Source: Peptococcaceae bacterium UBA3933 (lineage in GTDB: Bacteria; Bacillota; Peptococcia; Peptococcales; BICA1-8). Taken from it: a DNA stretch of 8,655 nt. Positions within the stretch are counted from its first letter, which is position 1. Every line of letters begins with the position of its first letter. This document shows positions 1 through 7,391 of this stretch, in pieces. The notes beneath the pieces were generated by a model. It had not been told where the DNA came from, made no database searches, and worked only from the letters and a program-made list of their open reading frames with translations. The stretch lies in assembly GCA_002385805.1 (NCBI GenBank), contig DGEF01000085.1, positions 12,625 through 21,279 of the forward strand, written 5' to 3'. Position numbers and translations under genes: made by a program.

Positions 1-1980
1 GGGGAAGGGGTAGAGATACCTCTTTTTGATTTAGCAAAAAGAGGGTTAGTAAAGATTTTTGATGATTTTCAGGCTCAAGGAAGCCGTAAATTTTCTACAA
101 TGGTCAAGTCAAAACTAACTTTAAATGAATTAAATGAAATACTGACTACAGAGTTAAAAAGAGCTCCTAAACAAGCGGAAATATTAAAATATTTAACTCT
201 AAACGGTCCTGCTGAACTGTCTCAACTATCCCAAAATTGGCCTCAGCCTGGTTCAGCTATTAGTGGTCTGGAAAGAAAAGGATTAGTAATAAAGTATAAA
301 ATTAAAGAAGAACGTTTTCCCCAGGTTTTTAAAGAGTTTAAAAAAGACAAGGTTTTAAAGCTTAACCAATATCAGGTGGAAGCAGTTACAAATATAAAAG
401 AAAAATTAGAACAAGGTCATTTTGGGGCTTTTCTCCTTCATGGTGTAACCGGTAGCGGTAAAACTGAGGTTTATCTGGAGTCCATAAGATATGTGTTAAA
501 GCAAGGCAGGACTGCTCTAGTTCTAGTACCGGAAATTTCTCTGACCCCTCAGTTAATAGGTAGGTTTAGTGCTGTTTTAGGTGACCAAGTAAAAGTTCTC
601 CATAGTGGACTTTCTCCAGGAGAAAGACTAGATGTGTGGGAAAGTTTACGTTTAGGAAAAGTAAAAGTGATAGTAGGCGTAAGAAGTGCTGTTTTTGCAC
701 CTCTGTCAAATTTGGGTTTGATTATCATTGACGAAGAACATGAAACTACTTTCAAACAATCAGAACCGGATCCACGTTATCATGCCCGGGAAGTAGCTCT
801 TTATAGGGCTAAAAGAAATAATGCAGTATTAGTTTTAGGCAGTGCAACCCCCTCTTTAGAAACTTATTATCGGATGATTAAAGGGGAATATGAATTAATC
901 AATATGCCGGAAAGGGTAACTCCTCAACCATTGCCCCAGGTAGAAATAGTTGATATGCGGAAGGAATTCTTAAAAGGAAATAAAAGTATTTTTAGTCAAA
1001 GACTTAAAATAAATATAGAAGAAACCTTAGCCCGAGGAGAACAAATTATCCTTTTTCTCAACCGACGTGGGTATTCTACTTTTGTACTCTGTCGTGAATG
1101 TGGTAAGCCCTTGGAATGTAAGAATTGTGCTATTTCTTTAACCTATCATTCAATACCTCATCATATGAAATGTCATTATTGCGATTTTACTATGCCTGTT
1201 CCCCACAGATGTCCCCATTGTGGTAGCTCCTTTATTCGATATTTTGGTGCCGGGACTCAACAAGTAGAGGCGGAAATAAAAAAAATATGGCCAGGGGTTA
1301 AAGTAATCAGGATGGATGTGGATACTACTCAGAATAAAGATGCCCATCAAAAACTTTTAGCGGAGTTTGGAAGCAATAAAAGCAGTATACTTTTAGGCAC
1401 GCAAATGATAGCCAAAGGTCTGGATTTTCCTAATGTGACTCTGGTAGGTGTAATAGCGGCTGATCTATCATTAAGTTTTCCTGATTACAATGCCGGGGAA
1501 AGAACTTTTCAGTTATTAACACAGGTAGCGGGAAGAGCAGGTAGGGGAAGTTTGGCCGGCAAAGTAATTATCCAGACTTATAATCCGGAACATTATGCTA
1601 TAACTACCGGGAAAAATTATGCTTACCTTGAATTTTTTCAAAAAGAGCTAGCCCTAAGAAAGCAAATGGATTATCCTCCTTTTAGTTCATTGGTGAGAAT
1701 TTTGGTTACTGACGTAAAAGAAAAAAATGTAGTTAATTGTATTGGGCAGATTGCAGCTTTTTTACAAGATCACTTTGGAGAAAAAATCGAAATCCTGGGG
1801 CCGGCAACGGCACCTATTAAAAAAATAAAGAACCGTTATCGATATCAGTTAATTTTAAAAGGTACTGATTTAGATTTATTACGGGTGGCTGCCCGAAACA
1901 GTTTTAATCATATCTTAAAAGGAGAAAATAGTAAAACATTGCGGATTATTATTGATGTAGAACCGGAAAATATTTTATAA
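1..1980 (+). CDS. priA: Primosomal protein N' (replication restart helicase PriA), 5'-truncated by window edge
   Basis: PriA is a superfamily 2 DNA helicase that binds stalled or collapsed replication forks and helps reload the replicative helicase. The frame is open from base 1 (it begins GEGVEIPLFDL), so the ATG at 100 is internal. 659 codons are visible against a family length of roughly 730-830, so about 70-150 N-terminal residues, mainly the 3'-end-binding domain, lie to the left. The winged-helix region spans about 110-290. Walker A, GVTGSGKTE, is at 442-468 and Walker B, DEEH, at 730-741. Eight zinc-binding cysteines are at codons starting 1090, 1099, 1117, 1126, 1171, 1180, 1210 and 1219, all intact. 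Helicase motifs V and VI appear as QMIAKGLDFPNV and QVAGRAGRG. It precedes def-fmt, a standard Firmicutes order. Identification is secure; only the start is missing. Confidence 0.97.
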   Translation, partial: GEGVEIPLFDLAKRGLVKIFDDFQAQGSRKFSTMVKSKLTLNELNEILTTELKRAPKQAEILKYLTLNGPAELSQLSQNWPQPGSAISGLERKGLVIKYKIKEERFPQVFKEFKKDKVLKLNQYQVEAVTNIKEKLEQGHFGAFLLHGVTGSGKTEVYLESIRYVLKQGRTALVLVPEISLTPQLIGRFSAVLGDQVKVLHSGLSPGERLDVWESLRLGKVKVIVGVRSAVFAPLSNLGLIIIDEEHETTFKQSEPDPRYHAREVALYRAKRNNAVLVLGSATPSLETYYRMIKGEYELINMPERVTPQPLPQVEIVDMRKEFLKGNKSIFSQRLKINIEETLARGEQIILFLNRRGYSTFVLCRECGKPLECKNCAISLTYHSIPHHMKCHYCDFTMPVPHRCPHCGSSFIRYFGAGTQQVEAEIKKIWPGVKVIRMDVDTTQNKDAHQKLLAEFGSNKSSILLGTQMIAKGLDFPNVTLVGVIAADLSLSFPDYNAGERTFQLLTQVAGRAGRGSLAGKVIIQTYNPEHYAITTGKNYAYLEFFQKELALRKQMDYPPFSSLVRILVTDVKEKNVVNCIGQIAAFLQDHFGEKIEILGPATAPIKKIKNRYRYQLILKGTDLDLLRVAARNSFNHILKGENSKTLRIIIDVEPENIL

Positions 1981-1981
1981 T
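1952..1981 (+). promoter_or_regulatory. Candidate sigma-A promoter for def-fmt
   Basis: A TTGATG box (1952-1957; 4 of 6 match to TTGACA) is followed after 18 bases by a perfect TATAAT (1976-1981). The -10 overlaps the end of priA, and transcription would begin near 1988, about 50 bases before def. A second TATAAT abuts it at 1981-1986 but is spaced too far (23 bases) from the same -35. The region is AT-rich, so a chance match is possible. It lies just before the only priA-def gap, where an internal operon promoter would be useful. Confidence 0.42.
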
Positions 1982-2024
1982 ATAATAATACAAGTGTGAT
2001 TTACTAAATTATTGTAATAAAGAA

Positions 2025-2033
2025 AAGGAAGAG
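2025..2033 (+). promoter_or_regulatory. Ribosome binding site of def
   Basis: The purine-rich AAGGAAGAG is complementary to the 16S anti-Shine-Dalgarno sequence and ends 5 bases before the ATG at 2039. An ATG at 2034 is immediately followed by TAA and is not a start. Confidence 0.7.
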
Positions 2034-2038
2034 ATGTA

Positions 2039-2494
2039 ATGGCTATTTATAATATTGTCAAAGATGAAAAGGAAGGATTACGTGAGAAATCGAAAATCGT
2101 TTCCAAAATAACTCCAAATATTAAAAAGTTAATCGATAATATGCTAGAAACTATGTACGATGCTAAGGGAGTAGGACTGGCTGCTCCCCAAGTTGGTGTT
2201 TTAAAAAGGGTTATTGTAATTGACGTGGGAGAAGGACCTCTTGCTTTAATCAATCCGGAAATAGTGGAGGCCAGTGGGGAAGAAACAGATTATGAAGGAT
2301 GTTTAAGTTTTCCGGGTTTAATTGGTGAAGTAACACGTAAGGCCTGGGTGAAAGTGAAAGGTTTGGATAGAGATGGAAAAACCATCACTGTGGAAGGTGA
2401 AGGATTATTAGCCAGGGCTTTACAGCATGAAATTGATCATTTAGAAGGCATTTTATTTATTGATAGGGCTAAAAATTTGCGGAGACAGGACTAG
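2039..2494 (+). CDS. def: Peptide deformylase
   Basis: A cytoplasmic metalloenzyme that removes the formyl group from the N-terminal methionine of nascent proteins at the ribosome exit. All three family motifs are intact in the 151-residue protein. Motif 1, GVGLAAPQ, is at residues 44-51. Motif 2, EGCLS, holds the metal ligand C88. Motif 3, HEIDH, holds H130 and H134 as ligands with E131 as catalytic base. The short length and the EGCLSFPG form fit the type 1 class rather than the longer Gram-positive type 2 enzymes. The start is supported by a purine-rich site at 2025-2033 and by the usual short N-terminus before the family core. It is followed after 11 bases by fmt, which adds the formyl group that Def removes; the two are very commonly paired. 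Confidence 0.97.
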   Translation: MAIYNIVKDEKEGLREKSKIVSKITPNIKKLIDNMLETMYDAKGVGLAAPQVGVLKRVIVIDVGEGPLALINPEIVEASGEETDYEGCLSFPGLIGEVTRKAWVKVKGLDRDGKTITVEGEGLLARALQHEIDHLEGILFIDRAKNLRRQD

Positions 2495-2499
2495 GAGGT
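2493..2499 (+). promoter_or_regulatory. Shine-Dalgarno of fmt, fixing its TTG start
   Basis: AGGAGGT overlaps the last two bases of the def TAG stop and ends 6 bases before TTG at 2506. This near-perfect site with ideal spacing decides the TTG start over the ATG at 2521, and places the fmt site inside the def termination zone, so the two genes may be translationally coupled. Confidence 0.85.
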
Positions 2500-2505
2500 A
2501 AGAAA

Positions 2506-3450
2506 TTGCGGATTGTTTTTATGGGAACACCTACATTTGCGGTGAACTCTTTAGAACAATTAACTCAGGCAGGACATGAGATTATAGCCGTTATAACTCA
2601 ACCGGACCGCCCAAAGGGTAGGGGAAAAAAACTTTCGCCGCCTCCGGTAAAAGAGAAAGCGCTGGAGTTAGGTCTAAAGGTTTTGCAACCGGAAAAAGTT
2701 AAAGACAGTATTTTTATAGAAAAATTACAGCAATTAAATCCTCAGGTAATTGTTGTGGTGGCTTTTGGGCAGATACTTCCTAAAGCTATTTTAGATTTGC
2801 CTGAATATGGTTGTATTAATGTCCATGCATCTCTGCTACCTCGCTATCGGGGTCCCGCTCCTATTCATTGGGCGATAATCAACGGTGAGACAGAAAGCGG
2901 TGTAACAACCATGTTGATGGATGAGGGACTGGATACCGGTGATATGCTTTTAAAAGCACGGGTTTTAATCGATCAAAATATGACCACCGGAGAACTTCAT
3001 GACCGGCTGGCTATTTTGGGCGGACAGGTTTTAGTGGAAACTTTAGAAAAACTGGAAAAAAATCTGTTAAAACCTGAACCCCAAAACCATGAATTGGCTA
3101 CCTATGCTCCTTTATTAACAAAGGAACATGAAAAAATTGATTGGAAAAAGAGTGCCGTTTCAGTTCATAACCTGGTTAGGGGTATGAATCCCTGGCCGGG
3201 TGCGTATACTTTTATTGAAGATAGAAGGATAAAAATTAAAGAAACCAGGCTAAAAGATAAATTAGATCTGCAAGGCCAACCAGGGGAAGTATTAGCCATT
3301 ACTTCAGAAGGGTTATGGGTGCAAACCGGTGATAAACCTCTGTTAATTACTAAAGTACAGCCCTCCGGTAAAAATGAAATGTCTGTTAATGATTTTGTCA
3401 ACGGTTATCGGATTAAGCCAGGTCAAATTTTTGGTGAGTTAAATGGATGA
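2506..3450 (+). CDS. fmt: Methionyl-tRNA formyltransferase
   Basis: Transfers a formyl group from 10-formyltetrahydrofolate to methionyl-initiator tRNA in the cytoplasm, providing fMet-tRNA for translation initiation. At 314 residues it is normal for the family. The N-terminal Rossmann-type domain begins RIVFMGTPTFAV. The catalytic triad is visible as N105 and H107 in INVHASLLPRYRGPAP and D143 in DEGLDTGD, one position short of the E. coli N106/H108/D144. A tRNA-binding loop rich in basic residues (KGRGKKLSPPPVK) lies near residues 36-49. The C-terminal OB-fold-like domain covers about residues 205-314. TTG at 2506 is chosen because an ideal Shine-Dalgarno precedes it and starting at ATG 2521 would remove the first beta strand. 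The 3' end overlaps the next gene by 8 bases. Confidence 0.97.
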   Translation: MRIVFMGTPTFAVNSLEQLTQAGHEIIAVITQPDRPKGRGKKLSPPPVKEKALELGLKVLQPEKVKDSIFIEKLQQLNPQVIVVVAFGQILPKAILDLPEYGCINVHASLLPRYRGPAPIHWAIINGETESGVTTMLMDEGLDTGDMLLKARVLIDQNMTTGELHDRLAILGGQVLVETLEKLEKNLLKPEPQNHELATYAPLLTKEHEKIDWKKSAVSVHNLVRGMNPWPGAYTFIEDRRIKIKETRLKDKLDLQGQPGEVLAITSEGLWVQTGDKPLLITKVQPSGKNEMSVNDFVNGYRIKPGQIFGELNG

Positions 3451-4207
3451 TCGGGTAAGAAAACGTTTGTTTATCACCCTTTTGGCTTGTAGTCTATTAT
3501 TTTTAGTTTTTGTTTTTTCCTTTGCCTGGTGGCTAGTTGCTAAACAGTATTTATTTGTTAACCAGATTATCCTAACCTTAGCCCTTATGTTTTTTATCCT
3601 TCTTTTTTTAATAGCAGGTGCAGGTATATTTTTTTTAGTATTCAGTTTATGGAGGGCCCAAAATTATAGAATTTTAAATACTTATATTCATAAAACTATT
3701 GATTTTCTATTTCCTTTAGCCTTAACAATCGGTCAATGGTTGGGTTTTGAGAAAGATCGGATTAAAAATTCATATATCCAGGTAAGTAACCAGTTAGTAA
3801 AAATTGCCCGGCCACAAATTTCTCCCGAAAATATCTTGATTTTAGCACCTCATTGTTTGCAAAGAGTGCAATGCCCCCATAAGATAACTGTAGATGTTAA
3901 TAATTGTAGGGGTTGTGGTTTATGTCCGGTAGGAGATCTATTAACATTAAGTCGGGAAAAAGGTACACAGCTAGTAATAGCTACCGGTGGAACCTTTGCC
4001 CGAAAATTTGTTAAAGAAAGAAAGCCTCAGGCCATTGTGGCTATTGCCTGTGAAAGAGACTTGACCAGTGGCATGCAGGATGTGGATAAAATACCGGTAA
4101 TAGGTGTTGTTAATGAAAGACCAGAGGGACCCTGTCATAATACCAGGGTAAACCTCTGTGAAGTGGAAAGGGCCATCAATTACTTTATTCAAGGAGGAGA
4201 GGTATAA
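3443..4207 (+). CDS. DUF116 family membrane-anchored cysteine-rich protein
   Basis: A 254-residue protein that I recognise as the DUF116 family, whose biochemical function is not known to me. The N-terminus has two strongly hydrophobic segments at about residues 9-33 and 38-70, which would anchor it as a hairpin in the membrane. The C-terminal domain has eight cysteines, at 138, 144, 155, 158, 161, 203, 231 and 239. The C155-x2-C158-x2-C161 spacing inside NCRGCGLCPVGD resembles iron-sulfur cluster binding. This suggests, but does not prove, a redox or metal-binding role. The ATG overlaps the end of fmt by 8 bases, with a modest GGTGAG site at 3433-3438, so translation is probably coupled. Its stop overlaps the next start in TAATG. 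Annotators may also call it a hypothetical protein. Confidence 0.85.
   Translation: MDDRVRKRLFITLLACSLLFLVFVFSFAWWLVAKQYLFVNQIILTLALMFFILLFLIAGAGIFFLVFSLWRAQNYRILNTYIHKTIDFLFPLALTIGQWLGFEKDRIKNSYIQVSNQLVKIARPQISPENILILAPHCLQRVQCPHKITVDVNNCRGCGLCPVGDLLTLSREKGTQLVIATGGTFARKFVKERKPQAIVAIACERDLTSGMQDVDKIPVIGVVNERPEGPCHNTRVNLCEVERAINYFIQGGEV
4191..4197 (+). promoter_or_regulatory. Ribosome binding site of the zinc metallopeptidase gene
   Basis: AAGGAGG inside the last codons of the DUF116 gene ends 9 bases before the ATG at 4207. It is one of the strongest ribosome binding sites in the window and supports an independent, high translation rate for the overlapping downstream gene. Confidence 0.75.
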
Positions 4208-4905
4208 TGTTTTATCCTATGTTTGATCCAACCATGATTCTATTAATCCCCGGTATTATTGTAGCTTTGTATGCACAATCTAAAGTACAAACCACTTTTG
4301 CCAGGTATTCCCGGATTTTATCTCAAAGAGGAATTACAGGGGCGCAAGCTGCCAGACAAATTCTGGACAGTAACGGCTTATATGATGTCAATATTGAACT
4401 AATTGCCGGTCATCTATCTGACCATTATGATCCCCGTACAAGAACGGTGAGATTATCCAGTGAAGTTTACCATGGAAGTTCTCTGGCCTCTTTGGGTGTT
4501 GCCGCCCATGAAGTCGGTCATGCCATTCAACATGATACAGGATATCTACCTTTGCATATCAGAAACAGCATTATTCCTGTTACCCAGTTTGGTTCTAATT
4601 TAGCCTTTCCTTTACTTCTCATTGGTATAATTATGGGTTCTCCTTTCCTAATGCAAGCAGGAGTACTTCTTTTTACAGCCGTAGTCTTTTTCCAACTTGT
4701 TACTTTACCTGTGGAATTCAATGCTAGTTCCCGGGCATTGGCTATTTTAGAAGGCCAAGGTTTTTTAGGAAGAGAAGAAATTAAAGGTACGAAGAGTGTT
4801 TTAGATGCTGCTGCATTAACTTATGTTGCTGCTGCTTTGATGGCTTTCTTAAACTTAGTGCGTTTATTAATAATATCCGGAATGTTAGGTGGTAGAAGAG
4901 ATTAA
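4207..4905 (+). CDS. Membrane zinc metallopeptidase, YugP-like (Zn_peptidase_2 family)
   Basis: A 232-residue integral membrane protein with the zinc-protease signature HEVGH at residues 101-105. H101 and H105 are likely zinc ligands and E102 the catalytic base; E170 in PVEFNAS is a plausible third ligand. Hydrophobic segments are at about residues 8-24, 132-145, 150-168 and 203-226, so the active site lies near the membrane surface. The N-terminal form MFYPMFDPTMILLIPGI matches the family represented by B. subtilis YugP, whose substrates I do not know. Start and stop overlap both neighbours by one base in the pattern TAATG. It is therefore locked into the fmt-rsmB transcript. A role in membrane protein turnover or quality control is plausible from the fold but is inference. 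Confidence 0.9.
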   Translation: MFYPMFDPTMILLIPGIIVALYAQSKVQTTFARYSRILSQRGITGAQAARQILDSNGLYDVNIELIAGHLSDHYDPRTRTVRLSSEVYHGSSLASLGVAAHEVGHAIQHDTGYLPLHIRNSIIPVTQFGSNLAFPLLLIGIIMGSPFLMQAGVLLFTAVVFFQLVTLPVEFNASSRALAILEGQGFLGREEIKGTKSVLDAAALTYVAAALMAFLNLVRLLIISGMLGGRRD

Positions 4906-6248
4906 TGAATGCCAGACAATTGGCTTTAAAAGTTATATATCAAGTAAATGAAGAAGGAGCTTTTGCTAACCTTGCTTTAGACAAAATTCTTTTAGAAAAT
5001 AAACTGGCTAACCCTAAAGATAAAGGGTTAGCCACAGAATTAGTTTATGGTTCCATAAAATATAGGGGTTATTTAGATTGGGTCCTTGACCAATTTGCTA
5101 AACCAAAAGTTAAAAATATGGCCCCTTGGATAAGAAATATTTTGCGGCTGGGACTTTATCAATTACTATTTTTGGATAAAGTCCCAGTTTCTGCTGCTAT
5201 AAATGAATCAGTAAAACTAGCGAAAAAATACGGTCATCCTGGTACGGTGAAATTTGTAAATGGTGTTTTAAGAAACATTGAAAGAAATAAAGATAACTTA
5301 GCTATTCCTGATGTACAAAAAAGTCCTGTAGAGTACCTGAGTGTTATCTTTTCTTTTCCCCAGTGGCTGGCAAAGATGTGGGTAGAAAAATACGGAGTAA
5401 AAAATGCTTTAAAATTAGCAGATTACTTCAATCAACCATCACCCTTATGGATTAGAGCCAATACCCTTAAAATTACGTCAGATGAATTATGTGAAAAACT
5501 TGAAAAAAAAGGGATAAAAACTGTTAAGAGTAGCAAAGCACCTGAAGGATTGGAAATACTAGATAGTGTAGAAATAGGAAAGTTAGAGGAGTTTAGACAA
5601 GGTTATTTTACCGTCCAAGATGAAAGTTCAATGCTTGTTAGTCACGTGGTAGCACCCCAATCAGGACAAGTTATTTTAGATGTCTGCAGTGGACCAGGGG
5701 GAAAAACAAGTCACTTAGCTCAATTAATGGGTAATAAAGGGCGAATTTTAGCTTTTGATGTTCACCAACATAGGTTAAAATTAATCCAGGATACATGTCG
5801 CAGGCTAGGAATTACGAACGTAGAGACAATTTTAAAAGATGCACGATTTTTAAGCCAATTTATTCACGAACCTGCTGATGCGGTTTTAGTAGATGCTCCT
5901 TGTTCGGGTTTAGGTGTTTTAGGACGGAGACCTGATGCACGTTGGCGCAAATCTCACGAGGATATTCGAGAATTACAAATAATCCAGAAAGAAATTATTC
6001 AGGAAGCAGCTAAATTAGTTAAACCCGGTGGTACACTGGTTTATAGTACCTGTACTACAACTGTCGAAGAAAATAACCAGGTAATAGAAGATTTCTTAGC
6101 AAATAATAAGGAGTTTTATTTAGATAAAGATTTAAATAAATATTTACCCTATCAAACTGAAGAAGGCTCCCAGGGCTGGATTCAATTTTTACCCTTTATT
6201 CATAATACTGACGGCTTTTTTATCGCCAGAATGAAGAGAAGAAAGTAA
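4905..6248 (+). CDS. rsmB: 16S rRNA (cytosine(967)-C5)-methyltransferase RsmB
   Basis: Methylates C967 (E. coli numbering) of 16S rRNA using S-adenosylmethionine, before or during small-subunit assembly. The 447 residues match the family. Residues 1-130 form the NusB-like RNA-binding domain (ARQLALKVIYQV, then AINESVKLAKKYG). The Rossmann methyltransferase domain follows. SAM-binding motif I is DVCSGPGGKT from D259. Motif IV is DAPCSGLG with C333, and motif VI is YSTCTTT with C383. C383 corresponds to the catalytic cysteine, and C333 to the one that helps release the product. Motif I reads CSGPGGK rather than the commoner CAAPGGK, a mild variation. The start overlaps the upstream stop by one base. 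The NusB-like domain separates it from other NOP2/Sun methyltransferases, so the assignment is firm. Confidence 0.95.
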   Translation: MNARQLALKVIYQVNEEGAFANLALDKILLENKLANPKDKGLATELVYGSIKYRGYLDWVLDQFAKPKVKNMAPWIRNILRLGLYQLLFLDKVPVSAAINESVKLAKKYGHPGTVKFVNGVLRNIERNKDNLAIPDVQKSPVEYLSVIFSFPQWLAKMWVEKYGVKNALKLADYFNQPSPLWIRANTLKITSDELCEKLEKKGIKTVKSSKAPEGLEILDSVEIGKLEEFRQGYFTVQDESSMLVSHVVAPQSGQVILDVCSGPGGKTSHLAQLMGNKGRILAFDVHQHRLKLIQDTCRRLGITNVETILKDARFLSQFIHEPADAVLVDAPCSGLGVLGRRPDARWRKSHEDIRELQIIQKEIIQEAAKLVKPGGTLVYSTCTTTVEENNQVIEDFLANNKEFYLDKDLNKYLPYQTEEGSQGWIQFLPFIHNTDGFFIARMKRRK

Positions 6249-6283
6249 TAAAGTCTATTAGTGGACGAGTGGGCGAGATTTCT

Positions 6284-6311
6284 AGTCTCTAGTCACCAGT
6301 CACTAGTCACT
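6284..6311 (+). repeat. Four tandem heptamers, AGTCWCY
   Basis: Four head-to-tail 7-base units run without gaps: AGTCTCT (6284-6290), AGTCACC (6291-6297), AGTCACT (6298-6304) and AGTCACT (6305-6311). The last two are identical and the first two differ from them by one base each. The array creates three CTAG tetranucleotides, a word usually scarce in bacteria. It stands 6 bases upstream of the rlmN ribosome binding site. Function is unknown; it could be a slippage-born minisatellite or a dispersed genomic repeat. Confidence 0.85.
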
Positions 6312-6317
6312 AATTTT

Positions 6318-6322
6318 AAGGA
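6318..6322 (+). promoter_or_regulatory. Ribosome binding site of rlmN; argues for the TTG start
   Basis: AAGGA ends only 2 bases before the GTG at 6325 but 11 bases before the in-frame TTG at 6334. The first spacing is too tight for normal initiation and the second is at the long end of acceptable, so TTG is the better start. Confidence 0.55.
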
Positions 6323-6333
6323 TTGTGATAATT

Positions 6334-7389
6334 TTGGTTCAGGATCTGCGTTCTTTAGATTTATCGGAAATGCTTCAATTAATGGAAGAGTTAAATGAAC
6401 CGGCTTTTAGAGCGAAACAGCTATTTGCTTGGGTACATAATAAGGAAATCTCCAGTTTAGATGAAGCCAGTAATTTGGGAAAAGGTCTTTTAGAAAAATT
6501 AAGCCAAAAAGTTTTGATTTCATCTTTGAATATAGTAAAGAAACAAGTGTCTCAGGATGGTACTACTAAATTTTTGCTGGCTTTACCAGATGGTAATTAT
6601 ATAGAGTGTGTTTTAATGTGTTACCGAGGTGATAGAAGTAAAAAACGCAATACTTTATGTATTTCCACTCAAGTAGGTTGTGCTATGGGGTGTGGCTTTT
6701 GTGCAACCGGTAAAAGTGGTTTTACCAGAAACCTGACAGTAGGAGAAATTTTGGGACAGGTATATACAGTGAATAATTTCCTTAGCCAGGAAAAAGATGG
6801 GTATAAAATAGGCAATGTAGTATATATGGGCATGGGTGAACCTTTATTAAACTATGCAAATGTAATTAAGTCTGTTAGACTGTTAAATTCTAAGGATGGT
6901 CAAAATATTAGTATGCGAAGAATTACTATTTCTAGTTGTGGTATTGCTCCTCAAATAAAAAAACTGGCTGATCAGAAGTTGGATTTAGTTTTAGCTATCT
7001 CTCTCCATGCGCCTACAAATGAATTAAGGTCAAAGATTATGCCGATTAATCATAAATATCCTTTAGAAAAGTTGAAAAAGGCCTGTCAATATTATAATGA
7101 AGTAACAAAAAAGAGAATCACTTTTGAGTATGCGTTAATTAAGGACTTTAATGATCAACCACAGCATAGCAAAGAATTAGCTCAGTTCTTAAAAGGTATA
7201 CACTGTCATGTAAATCTTATCCCTATAAATTCTGTGCCAGGTTCTAGTTTTACAAGACCTTCTAAAAAAAGGATTTACGAGTTTTTAAGAGAAATAAAAG
7301 AGCTAGGTGTGGAAGTCAGTATCCGCGAAGAAAAAGGGACAGATATAGATGCAGCTTGTGGGCAGTTAAGGGGAAAAGTGGTGAACTAA
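6334..7389 (+). CDS. rlmN: Dual-specificity 23S rRNA (A2503) / tRNA (A37) C2-methyltransferase RlmN
   Basis: A radical SAM enzyme that methylates C2 of A2503 in 23S rRNA and of A37 in some tRNAs. The iron-sulfur signature CAMGCGFC is at 6679-6702. The mechanism's two further cysteines are present: one seven residues before the cluster (codon 6658, in LCISTQ) and one near the C-terminus (codon 7357, in DAACGQL). The N-terminal domain reads DLRSLDLSEML and then EPAFRAKQLFAWV, typical of the family. RGD followed by a KKRNTLCIS run fits RlmN; the related Cfr resistance enzyme is less likely given this housekeeping location next to rsmB and prpC. The frame extends to GTG at 6325 (three more residues, MII), but ribosome-site spacing favours TTG at 6334, giving 351 residues. 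The stop is 2 bases before the next ATG. Confidence 0.95.
   Translation: MVQDLRSLDLSEMLQLMEELNEPAFRAKQLFAWVHNKEISSLDEASNLGKGLLEKLSQKVLISSLNIVKKQVSQDGTTKFLLALPDGNYIECVLMCYRGDRSKKRNTLCISTQVGCAMGCGFCATGKSGFTRNLTVGEILGQVYTVNNFLSQEKDGYKIGNVVYMGMGEPLLNYANVIKSVRLLNSKDGQNISMRRITISSCGIAPQIKKLADQKLDLVLAISLHAPTNELRSKIMPINHKYPLEKLKKACQYYNEVTKKRITFEYALIKDFNDQPQHSKELAQFLKGIHCHVNLIPINSVPGSSFTRPSKKRIYEFLREIKELGVEVSIREEKGTDIDAACGQLRGKVVN
7380..7384 (+). promoter_or_regulatory. Ribosome binding site for the small membrane protein at 7392
   Basis: GGTGA inside the last rlmN codons ends 7 bases before ATG 7392. This supports that ATG over the in-frame TTG at 7356, which lies inside the conserved rlmN C-terminus and has no comparable site. 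Confidence 0.6.
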
Positions 7390-7391
7390 AT

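Larger units (their letters stand above)
6249..6333. other. Spacer between rsmB and rlmN
   Basis: This is the longest non-coding gap in the window. It holds the heptamer array at 6284-6311 and the rlmN ribosome binding site at 6318-6322. A 7-base inverted repeat (ATTAGTG at 6257-6263, CACTAAT at 6308-6314) encloses 44 bases and is too weak to call a terminator. I see no convincing -35/-10 pair, so rlmN is probably read through from upstream. Confidence 0.6.

Noticed and set aside
549..755. Minus-strand open frames opposite priA, def, fmt, DUF116 and the peptidase (for example 549-755, 1150-1350, 3165-3401, 3971-4192)
   Set aside because: They are short, lie wholly opposite strongly conserved coding sequence, and show no recognisable protein features or ribosome sites.
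100..1980. PriA starting at the ATG at 100
   Set aside because: The frame is open back to base 1 with PriA-like residues, and the protein from 100 would be well short of family length, so the gene is cut by the window edge.
6257..6317. Intrinsic terminator after rsmB
   Set aside because: The stem is only 7 bases with a 44-base loop and is followed by just a few T residues that partly belong to the stem.
6325..7389. RlmN starting at GTG 6325
   Set aside because: Only 2 bases separate it from the ribosome site; TTG 6334 has workable spacing. Comparison with homologs could reverse this, and the difference is three residues.
6334..7389. Cfr-type antibiotic resistance methyltransferase
   Set aside because: The gene lies in the conserved rsmB-rlmN-prpC housekeeping order, has the native RlmN N-terminus, and shows no sign of transfer.
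7356..7391. Upstream TTG start giving a 139-residue small protein
   Set aside because: It lies inside the conserved RlmN C-terminus with no good ribosome site; ATG 7392 has GGTGA at proper spacing.
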